Source of the DNA: Paramarasmius palmivorus
Lineage: Eukaryota; Basidiomycota; Agaricomycetes; Agaricales; Marasmiaceae
DNA: 64,000 nt
Assembly (NCBI GenBank): GCA_037176845.1
Contig: JAYKXP010000088.1
Location: forward strand, 124,001 to 188,000
Reading direction: 5' to 3'
Shown here: positions 43,717-54,625 of the stretch, piece by piece
Numbering within the stretch: the first letter of the stretch is position 1
Layout: every line of letters begins with the position of its first letter
Notes under the pieces: generated by a model
Database searches by the model: none
Told to the model about the DNA's origin: nothing
What the model saw: the letters and a program-made list of their open reading frames with translations, nothing else
Position numbers and translations under genes: made by a program

Positions 43717-44921
43717 TCAACAATGTTCTAACCCTGTAACGACTCTGAGATGCTTGTCAAGGAACTGAGCGATGCGATCAAACAGCTCTCCGTGGGTGTC
43801 CTCTGAGTTGGGTTCGTAGTCAAAGGAGTGTTCCTTTCCCTCGACGACAACAAGTTCGGAAGTTGCACCCGCCTCCTGCAGCAATGAATGCAAGTGCTCC
43901 GATTCGTGCACTGGTACCGCAGTGTCTTCCGAGCCGTGAATAAACATTGTAGCTGGCCAGCTAGAATCGACGAATAGGCTGGGTATGATGGGTACGTCGT
44001 GTTCTCTGATGCATTTCGCGAGACTAGTTCCTTCGCCGTCCGCTTTCCGAAGAGAAGCACTTAAACTTGGTTCGTGTTGACCTGTGTAGTAGTCTAGGAA
44101 GGTGCCGAGTTGGAGGTATAGCCGTGAAAGTAGCATACGAGGATTAGCGGGATAACCAGGTATATGGTAAGTTGGTGGGTGATACTCGAGCGGGGATTCA
44201 GCGATTGGGTTCGTTTCAGAAGCGGAAAATGGATGAATGAACTCTGAGAAGTTGCTCGGTTCTAGAAGCTCTCTTCCACGAAAGAACGGTTGGGTTTTGG
44301 GCGTGTAGTAGTGTGGTCTCTGAAGAATGGAATCAGATAAGGGAGAAATGGAAGATGCTGGGACAGCTTACTAGGAAGTTTCCGCCCATGCCATACAAAG
44401 ACACAACAGCCTTTGGTTTGGGACGAACGTTGATCGCGGCCAGATATGCACAAGTCCCACCTGCACTGGTTCCAGCTACTGCTATTCGGTTGGCATCGAA
44501 TTGGAAGGTAGGAAGTGGTCCCCCGTCGGGGCCGACTGTCATGTTTCCAAGAGCTTTTCGTAGTCCCTCTCCAATCATGAACGCGAAAACGTCCTTGATA
44601 TCTTCCAAGACTTTGTGCCCAGTAACACCATCAGTAGGGATAAGTCTGTAGTCCGGACATATGAGGGTATGTCCCGCGTCATTGAGCCTATCTACCATTG
44701 CTCAGCAACAAGGTTCCCACTGTTGAAAACGACTCACTGTATAGCCAAACAGGAAACCAACTTTTGCGAGTTCCAACAGTCAAACCACCACCGTGAAAAT
44801 ACACAACCGCACTCCGTAAAGGTCCAGACTGAGTTGAAGGATTTGGAGGATATATGTCGAGCTTGATTGTCGTGTCTTTGCACGTTTTGTACGCCAAAGT
44901 AATAGGAAGAGGGCTCTCCAT
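43717..44921 (-). CDS. Alpha/beta hydrolase (HSL-like esterase/lipase family)
   Basis: It would hydrolyse an ester substrate that cannot be deduced. The oxyanion-hole HGGG motif lies in VVYFHGGGLTVG, the nucleophile serine in VAGTSAGGTCAYLAA, the acid in FIHGSEDTAVPVHE, and the catalytic histidine in GKEHSFDYEP. The start MESPLPITLAYKT at 44921 has no upstream ATG. Four exons encode about 330 residues, with no signal peptide, so a cytosolic enzyme is likely. It is divergent from RIB3 (about 300 bases between starts) and convergent with the ADE2 fragment. Its last ~50 codons are duplicated next to intact ADE2. Confidence 0.87.
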
Positions 44922-45223
44922 GATTGCACTAAACGAGAAAGAGGGTTTCAACCCAACCAAGGTGATAAGATAAGCCCAGTCGCTTGATCACGGTTACGCA
45001 TCCTCTTCACTGGTTACCACCATGGCACCATGGAGCTCAAAGCGCGCGCTGCTTCTCGTCGTGGAAGACTGGCATACTTAGAAAGGTCAGCAGTGATCTG
45101 GTCATATGGCTTAGGCTCACACTCACCTGTCACCAGATTCTTTATTCATTCCGATTTCAAAATCTGGACAGCCGTGGCAGCCTTAGTCTCAATCGTCGTC
45201 TTGACCACAACTCGAACTGCTAG
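44922..45223. other. Divergent promoter region, hydrolase and RIB3
   Basis: About 300 bases between two divergent start codons. Short frames here are not supported as genes. Confidence 0.45.
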
Positions 45224-46004
45224 ATGACGAAGAAACTCACAAACGGCATTACAACTTCATTTTACTTTGACGACATCGAAGACGCCTTGGCAGCGTTCAA
45301 AGACGGGGATTTCCTCGTTGTAATGGACGACGAGGGCAGAGAGAACGAAGGGGATCTCATCATTGCTGCGAGCCATATAACGACGGAGAAGATGGCATCG
45401 ATGATTAGATTTACTAGGTATGAAGCATCCTGCCTTTACACCCAATCTGTCGCTTACACGTTGTCTCGCAGTGGCTTTGTGTGCATATCCCTTCCAGCCC
45501 AACGCCTTGAAGAGCTTCAGCTGCCTCTGATGGTCAGCGAAGAAGCTCAATCTGACCCCCACAAGACCGCGTTCACTGTTTCTGTCGACTACAAACACGG
45601 TATGTTCCCCCATTCTTCCACCTTCATCAAAACCAATTACAGTACACCCAGGGACAACGACAGGTATATCAGCACACGATAGAGCACTCACTGCTCGCTC
45701 TCTTGCCTCATCTACAAACACCGCTGCAGACTTTACGCGTCCGGGACACCTTATGCCTCTTCGTGCCCGGGAAGGTGGTCTACTTACCCGTAGAGGTCAC
45801 ACAGAAGCTGGTATTGAGTTGTGTCGACTCACGGGGCTACCCAAAGCTGCTGTTCTATGCGAACTTGTGCTGGACTATGATACGGCAGAGGGTAAGTCAG
45901 GCAACATGATGAGGCGGGACGAGTGTAGAAAGTTTGCGGATAAACGGGGGTTGAAGATGATTAGCGTGGAAATGTTGGCTGAGCTCGTTCGAATGGGCCT
46001 ATAG
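45224..46004 (+). CDS. RIB3: 3,4-dihydroxy-2-butanone 4-phosphate synthase
   Basis: The enzyme turns ribulose 5-phosphate into the four-carbon precursor of riboflavin. The start [16 protein letters not shown] is followed by the metal-binding, acidic active loop [15 protein letters not shown]. Then come MIRFTSGFVC across the first intron, and [16 protein letters not shown] across the second. The [15 protein letters not shown] and [14 protein letters not shown] motifs contain the catalytic His/Glu. The end is [22 protein letters not shown]. About 225 residues is the normal monofunctional length, with no GTP cyclohydrolase II domain fused as in many bacteria. Confidence 0.95.
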
Positions 46005-46558
46005 GTTTCTTGATGTACAATATGGCGCCTATGCCGTCTCCAAATTTTTATCAGCGGAGTCCAAGATAAGATAACCACGTGTTGACCATTAGCTAGCCCA
46101 ATTGGGGTTCGATGAAAACGGACACAGCAAAGTTTGTTTGCGCTCGACATTCACGTCCGAAATCTACCCGTCACGGCCGTGCATTACTTGGCCCAATGTG
46201 CCTGCCAGGTAAATGATGATTATGACCTGCTCGCAAAGCGTTTTACTCAATGCATTCTCTTAGCATAAACCATGGCATGTTTGCATCGGGCAAGAGGGCG
46301 TATTAATTAGATAAACTGGAGTCTTGGAAGTATCTACGGTTAGTGTGGATTTATACAAGACGCATTTACTTGATCCCGATATTGCTTTTGCAGGCGCGGA
46401 AGCTGTGTATACAAGATGTCATTCTATTCACTTGTCGTCGACGAAACCGGCCGCGGCGACGCGAAAACTAATGCTCGGACGCAATCCAGACTTTAAAACG
46501 AACTCCTAGGATATACATCCATGAAGATTCGCCCTCAATCTAGACCTCTTCCCACCTG
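46005..46558. other. Intergenic region upstream of the monooxygenase
   Basis: No gene recognised. A short plus-strand frame at 46324-46509 lacks any feature. Confidence 0.4.
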
Positions 46559-46565
46559 TATAAAG
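46559..46565 (+). promoter_or_regulatory. TATA box of the FAD monooxygenase gene
   Basis: TATAAAG lies about 83 bases upstream of the ATG at 46642. Confidence 0.45.
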
Positions 46566-46641
46566 TCTTCCTTCACCACCGCCTGACAGGCATCTCACAA
46601 CACCACCCTCTCCTAGGATACTTTTCGCATTCCCAAGTACT

Positions 46642-48281
46642 ATGTCTACACCAGAGTTTAAAAAACTCAATGTCGCTGTCATTGGAGGTGGTCTGGGTGG
46701 TCTAGCTGCTTCCCTCTCACTTCGACGCGCCGGACACAAAGGTATGTGATACTGTTTCTGAACCAGGAGTAGCCCATCGATTTGTATTCTCTACAGTGAC
46801 TATCTACGAACGACGAAGCTTCACAGCCGAAGTTGGAGCTTCCATTACCACCGCTGCGAACGGCACAAAATGGCTTTATGAATGGGGTTGTGATATGTCC
46901 ATTGGAGACCCAGTCGTACAACAAAAGCTGTTGATGAGAGATTGGAAGACAGGTGAAATCACGGCCGAATACAAGATGGAGAGTTACAAAGAAGTCTGGG
47001 GATATGTACGTTCCATGATCTTGCTCGTTTCCACGACGGGTGCTGAGCAAAACATACACAGGAAACAAACATGGTCCATCGTCAGGATTTGCATAAGATG
47101 CTTTTGACTGCTGCTACATCTCCGGAAGGTGAAGGTGAGCCTGTCGAGGTCAATGTGGACTATATTTGCGAACGTGTCAATACCGAGGAGGGCACTGCAA
47201 CATTCGCGAATGGAGAGACCATTAAGGCGGATATGATCATCGGAGCTGATGGCATCAGGGTTTGTCTTTCTATTGTTCAATCTCTTGCGATACTGCAGAT
47301 GTACTGATTCGCCGTTATAGTCGAAAGTTCGCACTGGTCTTGGTGTCATCCCTGATATGGTCTCCGCTCCTCAGACTTGCTTCAGATGCAATGTTCTTAC
47401 CAAGGATGTGAAGAGGCTTGATTTGGTCGACTATAGTCTAGATCCGGCCATTCAAATCTGGGGAGGATTCGAAGTGCCTGAGTATGTCTTCACCAGCTCC
47501 CCCCGGAGTATCTATGGCTCATCTTCATAAACAGCATCAACAAATACTTCAAGATTGTTATGTCCAGCGTATCTGGCGGAGGTTTGTTGCGAACTATGTC
47601 CAGAGATGCTCCTTGAACTCATGTTCATGAACCGATAGATGTGACGTCCTTCTACTGTTTTATGCCCACCGAATACGCACTCCAACATGTTTCTGAGGGA
47701 TTCCAGTTCAAAGAAGTTGCTGTCGAGGAGATTCTCGTTGGGGCATACAAGGACTGTCTACACGAAGATGCAAAGAACCTACTCAAAAACTCTATCGAGC
47801 GCATGCCATGGAGACTATACCTGCACAAGCCCTATCCTCACTGGGTTAAGGGGAATATTGGTCTTCTTGGGGACGCCGCCCATCCAATGATGGTTAGTAG
47901 ATGTCTTCCCAATCCAATGTTTGCATACTAATCCATTTTACAAAGCCTCACCAATCCCAAGGTGCATGTCAGGCCTTTGAAGATGCTGGCGTCCTTGGTC
48001 TTGTCTTCTCGAAGGACTACCCGCAATTTACAAACGACGTTAAAGCCGGTCTGGCTATGTATGAGCGTATTCGCAAGCCTCGCGCAACGCGTATCCAGAC
48101 TGCCTCAAGGAAGGCCACCGATGACCTTCACGAGCGGATCGGTTTCACCACCGTGTTCAATAAGCCAGGGCAAAAGGAGGACGAGCCCGATGCTGATGGG
48201 TGGGTCAAGTTGACAATGAAGGAGGTCAATACATGGGACCCGAGGAAGATCTTGAAGGAGTATACCTCAGATTCTGCGTAG
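46642..48281 (+). CDS. FAD-dependent monooxygenase (salicylate hydroxylase-like)
   Basis: A class A flavoprotein that would hydroxylate an aromatic substrate with NAD(P)H and oxygen. The FAD-binding N terminus is LNVAVIGGGLGGLAASLSLRR followed after an intron by VTIYERR. The middle has the conserved HRQDLHKML and DMIIGADGIRS (DG motif). The third FAD motif is [28 protein letters not shown], spliced across an intron at MM/PHQ. About seven exons encode roughly 435 residues ending KILKEYTSDSA. It resembles salicylate hydroxylase and related fungal enzymes in length and motif order; the substrate is not deducible. Confidence 0.92.
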
Positions 48282-48599
48282 TTACAGTCTTTGTTCTTGA
48301 AATTCATAGTGTATCGCTTATAGATGTATAATAATGAATCCTTTGAGCACTAGCATCGTTGTCATTGAATTTGTTGCCCACTGGCGCGTCAGAGCCATCG
48401 TTTTCGCAAAATGTAGCTGACATCAGCGACACCATGTACATAAGCGATCTCAAAAAGCTTTCTTTGTTCCCTTCCTCCACAAGATGTATAAAACACCATG
48501 TTCTCTTCGCTCAGCACGCTGTGATACCCTAGATATCTTTGAGGAGGTGAGTACCATCTTAAAACAGTGACAGAACACGGAAGATAACCGTTCTGAAAA
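48282..48599. other. Intergenic region
   Basis: No gene signal beyond the 3' UTR of the monooxygenase and the start of the zinc-ribbon pseudogene. Confidence 0.35.
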
Positions 48600-49250
48600 C
48601 CCTTCCTTTGTTGGCTCGAAGGAGATCGCATATACCGATGCTCAGTGTGCGACTGGGAGATTGTAGAGAGAAGATGTGAAAACTGTAATAGGGATTACCA
48701 GGAATGGGTGCGTCCAAGTCGGTGTGGTTTGACTTTTTACTAACACCATGACAGGTCTGCGAGGAAACACCCGACAAGACATGAACCTCCTCGACGAAGT
48801 TTATCGAAAACTCCAGCAAGAAGCATATCGCATCTCTGGACCGCCACGACATACTACACCACTTCAGGATATCGACGCCGATCGTTTCCATCCGGAAACG
48901 GTTGCATACGACTACGAAGACCGTGTTGAAGAGTATCAAGCTCTTCTAACCCGAAGAGCTACACGTATGATGTGCGAAACGTTCTATCTTAGTTGTTCGC
49001 GGGATACCGGTATATGGCTCGAGATGAAGGACGACATTCCATACGAATAGGCTGGGCCTACTATGCATCAAGCTGGCTTGGATTCTAATCCGGAGGGCTC
49101 AGAACTTGCATCAGACAAGCCGGGCAAGTTCATTTCGACTTGTTCCTCGAACTGTGATCGATGCATTTTTGCGGACGTTTAGGGAAGGTTGGGACTACTG
49201 GCTTCCAAGCCTAACAGTGCAATATTCGAATCCTTGATACCGTATCGATT
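48600..49250 (+). pseudogene. Decayed member of the acidic zinc-ribbon family
   Basis: Homologous to the intact gene at 52409-53887. It has RIYRCSVCDWEIVERRC and CNRDYQEW, an intron at the same place, VCEETPD, then after a frame change PPRHTTP, PETVAYDYEDRVEEYQALL and MMCETFYLS. Where the intact paralogue has the tryptophan of GEWAGP, this copy has a TAG (about 49048-49050). The reading frame changes near 48780 and again downstream (REGWDYWLP in another frame near 49190). No start exon equivalent was identified. Confidence 0.7.
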
Positions 49251-50736
49251 GGGCTTTGTTGGATAGGCCATTGGTGGTGGTTGCCGTTGAAGAGAGAATA
49301 AGCGCTCATCAACTTTACCTCAACCACCATGGCACGATGACGGCTATGAGAAATTATTTCACAAGCCCTTCTGAACTGGAAGATACTCTACGTGATAGTA
49401 GATGGGAGACAGGGATCGAAAATACCAGTTCTGAATCCAGTGTTGGAAGCAGCAGGCTACACTCGAGTCTCTCGACCATCAACTTCGCTCTTTGGATGCC
49501 AAGCTCTCTGCCGGGAAGAATAATATTAGAGATTATACGACTGGCTTTGTACCGAGGAAATAATGAACGGATACGATGACAGCCGAGCATCCAGTACGAT
49601 AACAAGGCATCCAGGCATCGGTCAGTTATTGAGACAATCGGTAGTTTTTACAGGCTGACCTTTTTCAGCAGTACATTCTCTTTCGCCGGTGCTTGGCCAC
49701 GAAATCTACACCGTTCAGAAGATACCTTGGTTCTACTCTACAAGGGCGGTGTAGCAATCCTTGCGGGAAAGATATTTAACAATTCGTCCTCTAACGCACC
49801 TCCGACTCCATGAGGTATTACCTCGGTCCAAATCCCAGTCTGTCTCGTGGGAGACGCAAGAGTGGATTGCGCGTATGGCAGAGTCGCGCTTGCGCTCACA
49901 TAGAGGCCATGGGCTGCAGCGTCCTCACGTATCTTTCTCAGCCAAACGCTATTCTCATGATGGACAACACCGAGAACTACATCTCGAGCCGGATATCGCT
50001 ACTAGGTTCAAGGGTTGCAAAGTCGACTCGGTATCAAGCTTTTGTTGGATAGGACACAAACCTGGTTCTAGCTCTGACTCAGATGAGTGACGAGGATCAG
50101 GATACTAGCAGTGATGGTCGGTGAATAGCTCATTAAGCTCATCCCGGCTGTTATCGGCAGGGGCGTATATGAAAGGTGGCGAAGTTGTTCATTCCTTGGC
50201 CCTTTCACGAAACACTGACACGTTCTTTTACAGCTTTGATGAAGTACACTTTGGAAAATTTGCGAGCAATTACATATCATTATGGCTGTAGCAACTCTAT
50301 ATACGGAACCAATCGGCATCGAAACGGGTACGTGTTCGATGGCCATGTTATGAATCACAGTTTTTCCGGAAATAGCGCTACCCTCGTTTCCCGTACTTTG
50401 GCCCTATTCCCGCAGCCAGACGTTCCCGACTACATGCTCTCGCTTTTGAGACTGTACCCGTTCCCCTCGTTGCTTGGGTCGTAGATGGCGCAGTCGTTGA
50501 TACGGGTTCCGACGGCTTCGATATGTATGGCTCTTTCCGACGGAACTGCGATCTTTTCGAGCCTGAAGTTGAAACAGCACTGCATTCAAGGGGCGAACTG
50601 CGGGACGTATCTACAGCCCGCGCTCACGTTCAGTGATGGTATATAGGGCGGACGGTGTCGCGCCTGTTCAACATTCACTTTCTTCTTCAGTTCCCCGTCT
50701 TTGCTTCTTTCCCCGCATTTTTTTCTGTTTCTTTCA
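49251..50736. other. Region with coding-like remnants, no gene resolved
   Basis: Several medium open frames on the plus strand (49256-49579, 49761-50090, 50176-50484) have plausible composition but overlap alternative frames and show no family. They may be decayed continuation of the zinc-ribbon copy or an unrelated dead gene. The right end contains the promoter of the RTA1-like gene. Confidence 0.35.
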
Positions 50737-52082
50737 ATGAATGCAACAGTCCCTTCCATTTCACAACAGGCTCTAGAGGATCATCTGTCACCATATGGAT
50801 ACAGACCGACGTATTATGTCTGTATTATCTATATCTCTTTGTTTAGCGCCACGACTTGTGAGTACTCAAGCTCAAGTTTCAAGATCTTCGCGCTGACGAG
50901 GTTCTTTCACTGGCAGTGATGCATTCTTTGCAAGCAATCTGGACACGGAGGTGGTTCATCTTCCCGACGATAGTACTCGCAGGCGCTATCGAGATCTTAG
51001 GCTGGTCAGGTCGCCTATGGTCAAATCAGAATTTGCTGCTGGATACACCGTTTATGATACAGTGAGCGAGATTCGGATTCTTTTTGTCAGGCAGCATGTT
51101 GACCCCGGCCGTTCCTGAAAGAATATCCACGTTGATTATTGGTCCAACGCCCTTGTTTGCTGCAAATCTCATCATTTTTGGGAATATTGTTACTCTGCTG
51201 GGGTCGGAATACAGCCGTCTGCCTCCTAAATTATGTACGTCTTCTTGCTCTCTAAGACGCTCATGCATATTGACTCGGACGTCCCTGCAGACGGATGGAT
51301 ATTCTTGACATGCGTGAGTGCTTCTCATACAGACACGGAATTCCTTGGTAGCTGACTATTGTCCCGGGTGTTCTCAGGATATCTTATCCCTTGTATTGCA
51401 AGGTCTCGGTGGTGGGATTGCATCCAGTGCAAACGACCGCGCGGGCTCACTTCTCGGATCCAACATCATGATCGGGGGTATCGCACTGCAAGTCGGTATG
51501 TCCCCAAACAACTTCGACCGCTTCAACTTGATTTATGGCTTCCTTATGTAGGAATGATGACTACATTCTGCATCTTGGTCGCCGAGTTCGTTTATCGTCT
51601 AGTCAACGATAAACCCCTCCGCAAACCAACGACTCTGGAGCCAACACTTCAACTGTCAACGTCCTCAGAGTCGACTATTTACGACCCCCGAGCACTATTC
51701 GACAAACGACGCAAGATCTTACTTTCAGCCTTGCTTTTTACTACCCTTCTTTTATTTATTCGGTATGTAGTCCAAAATCCTTGGTTTCCGCGGTGTTCAT
51801 ACGTGTCATTCAGTGCTATTTATCGTCTCATCGAGTTGGGCAGTGGCTGGGACAGCGATGTCATGACGACGGAATGGCTGTTCAGTGAGTACCCTACTGC
51901 TTCAGAGACATCCTGCTACTGCTTATAATTATTTGAACACCTTTAACCCAGACGTATTCGACGCTGCACTCGTCACAGTCGCATTTTATGTCTGGAATGT
52001 TGCACACCCCGGCAGACTTCTTGCAGTTCAAACTGATGCGAAAGGTCACTATATGATGCAATCAAGAACATCCGTAGCATAA
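50737..52082 (+). CDS. RTA1-like 7-TM membrane protein
   Basis: The family includes RTA1 and RSB1, fungal proteins for lipid translocation and resistance. The start MNATVPSISQQALEDH leads to YGYRPTYYVCIIYISLFSAT, then helices in FPTIVLAGAIEILGWSGRLW, LIIGPTPLFAANLIIFGNI, YGWIFLTCDILSLVLQGLGG and GMMTTFCILVAEFVYRLV. The family motifs YSRL(P)P, CDILSLVLQGLGGGIASS, IYRLIE and NVAHPGRLL are present. About eight exons with short introns encode around 320 residues. One helix spans an intron at LLDTPFMIQ/ISTLII. The loop before the sixth helix is long and charged. Substrate unknown. Confidence 0.9.
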
Positions 52083-52315
52083 ATTGAATTTTTAATAACT
52101 CCTCGAGTTATGACCATTGGACTCTGGAGACTGGAGCATGCGTGCACCCTTCAACTTTCCTTTGACAGACAAAACAACCTAGTATACAGTACATTACCTC
52201 GGACTACATCGGACTACAGTTTTTTACAAGTTACTCAATGCATCATACATGATACCTCTGAGTCGTGAAACCCAGAAACTGCGACACAATGCTTGGTTCC
52301 AAAATTTGTTCAAAT

Positions 52316-52350
52316 GTGACACGTCACGACGCGTCGCGAAACACGTGCTC
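52316..52350. promoter_or_regulatory. Conserved promoter block with palindromic CGACGCGTCG and CACGTG
   Basis: Just upstream of the zinc-ribbon gene. The block combines GTGACACGTCAC, the palindrome CGACGCGTCG and an E-box CACGTG. It recurs with few changes at 57501-57537, upstream of the decayed copy, while flanking sequence differs more. ACGCGT and CACGTG cores resemble known fungal transcription-factor sites (MluI-box and bHLH types); which factor binds is unknown. Confidence 0.45.
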
Positions 52351-52408
52351 GGAATTTGTGACTCCTAGGCTCTTGTCCTCGACCACCACGTCGACCACCA
52401 CGTCGACG

Positions 52409-53887
52409 ATGGCATCACACCAGGAGACCCTCCAAGCACTCTTTGAGTCGCAAAGAACGGTAGATTCTCAAAAACAGGGAAGCTAGGTTCTCAGCGTACC
52501 CACAAACTCGTATTTACATTCCCCAACTCTTAGAAAATCGCGGCCCAAGAAACCGAACTCCGACGACTACGAAAAGCTCTTCGAGTATTCACCGAAGAAC
52601 CCAAGAATGATAAAGACGTGGACGGAGATGTCAAGATGCATGAGGTGGGGATGGAGAAGAAAAACTTAAAGGGCCAGGCAAAGAAGAAACATGCTGGCAA
52701 GCTTAAAGAAGTTATCGAACTCGACGACGACGACAATGACGACGAAATTGAATCAACCTCTGAAGTAGAGTCGGAAGTCGAATACCTCCCAGAAATACCC
52801 GGACTACCAACTTGGTTCGAGCTAGACGAAATATACCGATGTTCGGTATGTAACTGGGAAGTCGCCGAACGGAGATGTGAGGGGTGCGGAAGGGATTACT
52901 CTGATTGGGTTTGTTCTCCCTCTCCCCATCCAACTCTGAGTTAACAAAAACATATTATAGACCTGCGACGAAACTCCCAACTCTGAACCTCTCCAGCACA
53001 ACGACGACACATACTGCCAATTCAGCGAAGAACATGACTATCGCACTTCCACACCTCGGGGAACCACGCCACCTCCTTCTATACACCCAGGACGGCTCTT
53101 ACCCGAAACGATCGCGTACGGATACACAGAGCCTGATAGGATGGAAGAGTACGCGAATTTATTGGCGCGCGGGGCGAGTAGGCTGATGTGTGAGACGTTC
53201 CGTCTTTCTTTCAATTATCAAGATGGGATTTGGGTTGAAATTTTGCCTGGGGACGAGGATGGGATGGGGTTACTGGGTGAGTGGGCTGGTCCGGATATGT
53301 TTCGACAAGGAGAAGGTGGAGAAGGCCGAGGGGAAGAGGCGCGTTTCGTCTCGTGGAAAATCTGCCTCGGACGAGAAATCCGTCTAGATAAAGACGGATC
53401 AGACGAGGATGGCTCAAGGTACATTGACGAGTTCCTCGAAGAGGCGCTTCTCTTCAACTCCAATGCGGGGACTCTATCTTGGGAAACGGTCGAGGAAGAA
53501 GGGAAACCGGGGTATTGGGTTACACGTCCTGTGACAAAGATCCAGACTCTCGAGGTTGACAATGAGAAGCAGGTAGTGAGGAACGACTATGAAGATGATA
53601 TCTCGCTGTCAGACTCTGAGCTGGCTGAAGAAGATGAAGACGAAGACGAGCAAATTAGAACAACCTGGGGTAACGAAGGTGGATGGGGACCTAGCGGGAC
53701 TTGGAGCGACGATGAGCCTGGCGATGCACAGTACCGCAGGAAACCCGTCAATACAGACGAAGAAATGTCTAGCGATGGTGATTCGTTCGACAGCGATTGG
53801 GATTCCCAAGACGAGCAGTGGGATAGGATGTTGGATGAGCAAGAGAAGCAAGCTGAAGGTGTCAAACCTGAATCACCCCATGAATAA
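52409..53887 (+). CDS. Acidic zinc-ribbon protein of unknown function (intact copy)
   Basis: The start MASHQETLQALFESQRT is joined by an intron (GTAGAT...TTAG) to KIAAQETELRRLRKAL, forming a coiled coil. A Lys-rich and then acidic stretch (EVIELDDDDNDDE) precedes a four-Cys zinc-ribbon-like motif: YRCSVCNWEVAERRCEGCGRDY. The conserved core follows: TCDETPN, LPETIAYGYTEPDRMEEYANLL, RLMCETFRLSFNYQDGIWVEI, WAGPDMF, then YIDEFLEEALLFNSNAGTL. The C-terminal third is strongly acidic with repeated Asp/Glu/Ser and Trp-Gly-rich segments, ending at 53887. Three introns. Two decayed relatives lie at 48.6 and 57.5 kb. The family is multicopy here and lacks a known role; the acidic tail suggests nuclear or protein-binding function (inference). 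Confidence 0.75.
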
Positions 53888-54165
53888 GGTATCCGTACTC
53901 GTATCAACGCATTCCTCGTTATAATAATTACCTGTACACATACACTACTGCTCTTATAATTATACTAAGTACATACACAGTTCAAATCCGACGCTGCGCA
54001 TCATCCAAAACCATCTTAACATCCCTTCACCTTCATACGCCCAAAACTTTTTTACTACCTTCGTTTCCTCTTCCTCCTTCATTTCCATTTCCGTAACGTC
54101 TACTCACCCCTCATCCCCATCCTAGTGCTCGGAGTCAGACTCACGGGAAGACACAGCCAATCTCA
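53888..54165 (-). pseudogene. 3'-end fragment of the 58.3-kb membrane-protein gene
   Basis: Sequence after the intact zinc-ribbon gene matches the region after its decayed copy and continues into the last ~50 codons of the membrane-protein gene at 58346-60293, on the minus strand in both cases. Shared words include GCGCATCATCCAAAACCA/CTACGCATCATCCAAAACCA and the Lys/Glu-rich end codons. Homology stops near 54165 and the rest of that gene is absent. Confidence 0.7.
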
Positions 54166-54213
54166 ACACCCACATGGTAGTCGTGAAATACGACAATCCT
54201 AACAATGCCCATG

Positions 54214-54380
54214 TTGCGGTGCATCACCGAGTCCTTATGGTTCACCGAGTGGAGGATACGGATATAATACCAATCAATAGCAGTAATATCACTATTGATA
54301 TCAACGAGCATTGCAGAAAGGAAGTACATATACCTTCGCTTTATATCATGTTACCGGACTTTTGACCCTGTTATATTATT
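54214..54380 (+). pseudogene. Copy of the 3' end of aspartic protease 1
   Basis: This aligns with the reverse complement of about 18905-19085, which is the last ~27 codons of the protease (the SGGYGYNTNQ region) plus its 3' UTR. Two glutamine codons of the Gln-rich end have become stops (TAG at 54278, TAA at 54284). It is in inverted orientation relative to its source, 35 kb away. Confidence 0.8.
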
Positions 54381-54625
54381 CCTGGGTATCGACAGGTTCA
54401 GACTTCAAGCTTAAAGTTTGAAGGACCAACACTCGCCAAGCATCGAGGCAACAATGATATTATGCAAGACCAGCCACCGCAGTGGCGACATGTAGATTCC
54501 GTGTCTAGTATGAATACCCTCATCATGTATCCGACTCTATGCTAGTTCTGTGTTAACTGGTCGAATTCCAAGCTATCCAGCTCTACTCTATTATATCTAA
54601 CATTAGCCGCGTTTGAATCCTTTGG
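54381..54625. other. Intergenic region
   Basis: No coding signal. Confidence 0.35.

Noticed and set aside
52378..52403. Two-unit repeat of CGACCACCACGT as a CRISPR-like or satellite array
   Set aside because: Only two short direct units without spacers; a minor local duplication in a promoter.
54174..54365. 63-codon open frame at the protease tail copy
   Set aside because: It is an out-of-frame reading of the duplicated protease 3' end and UTR, and the same false frame exists at the source locus.
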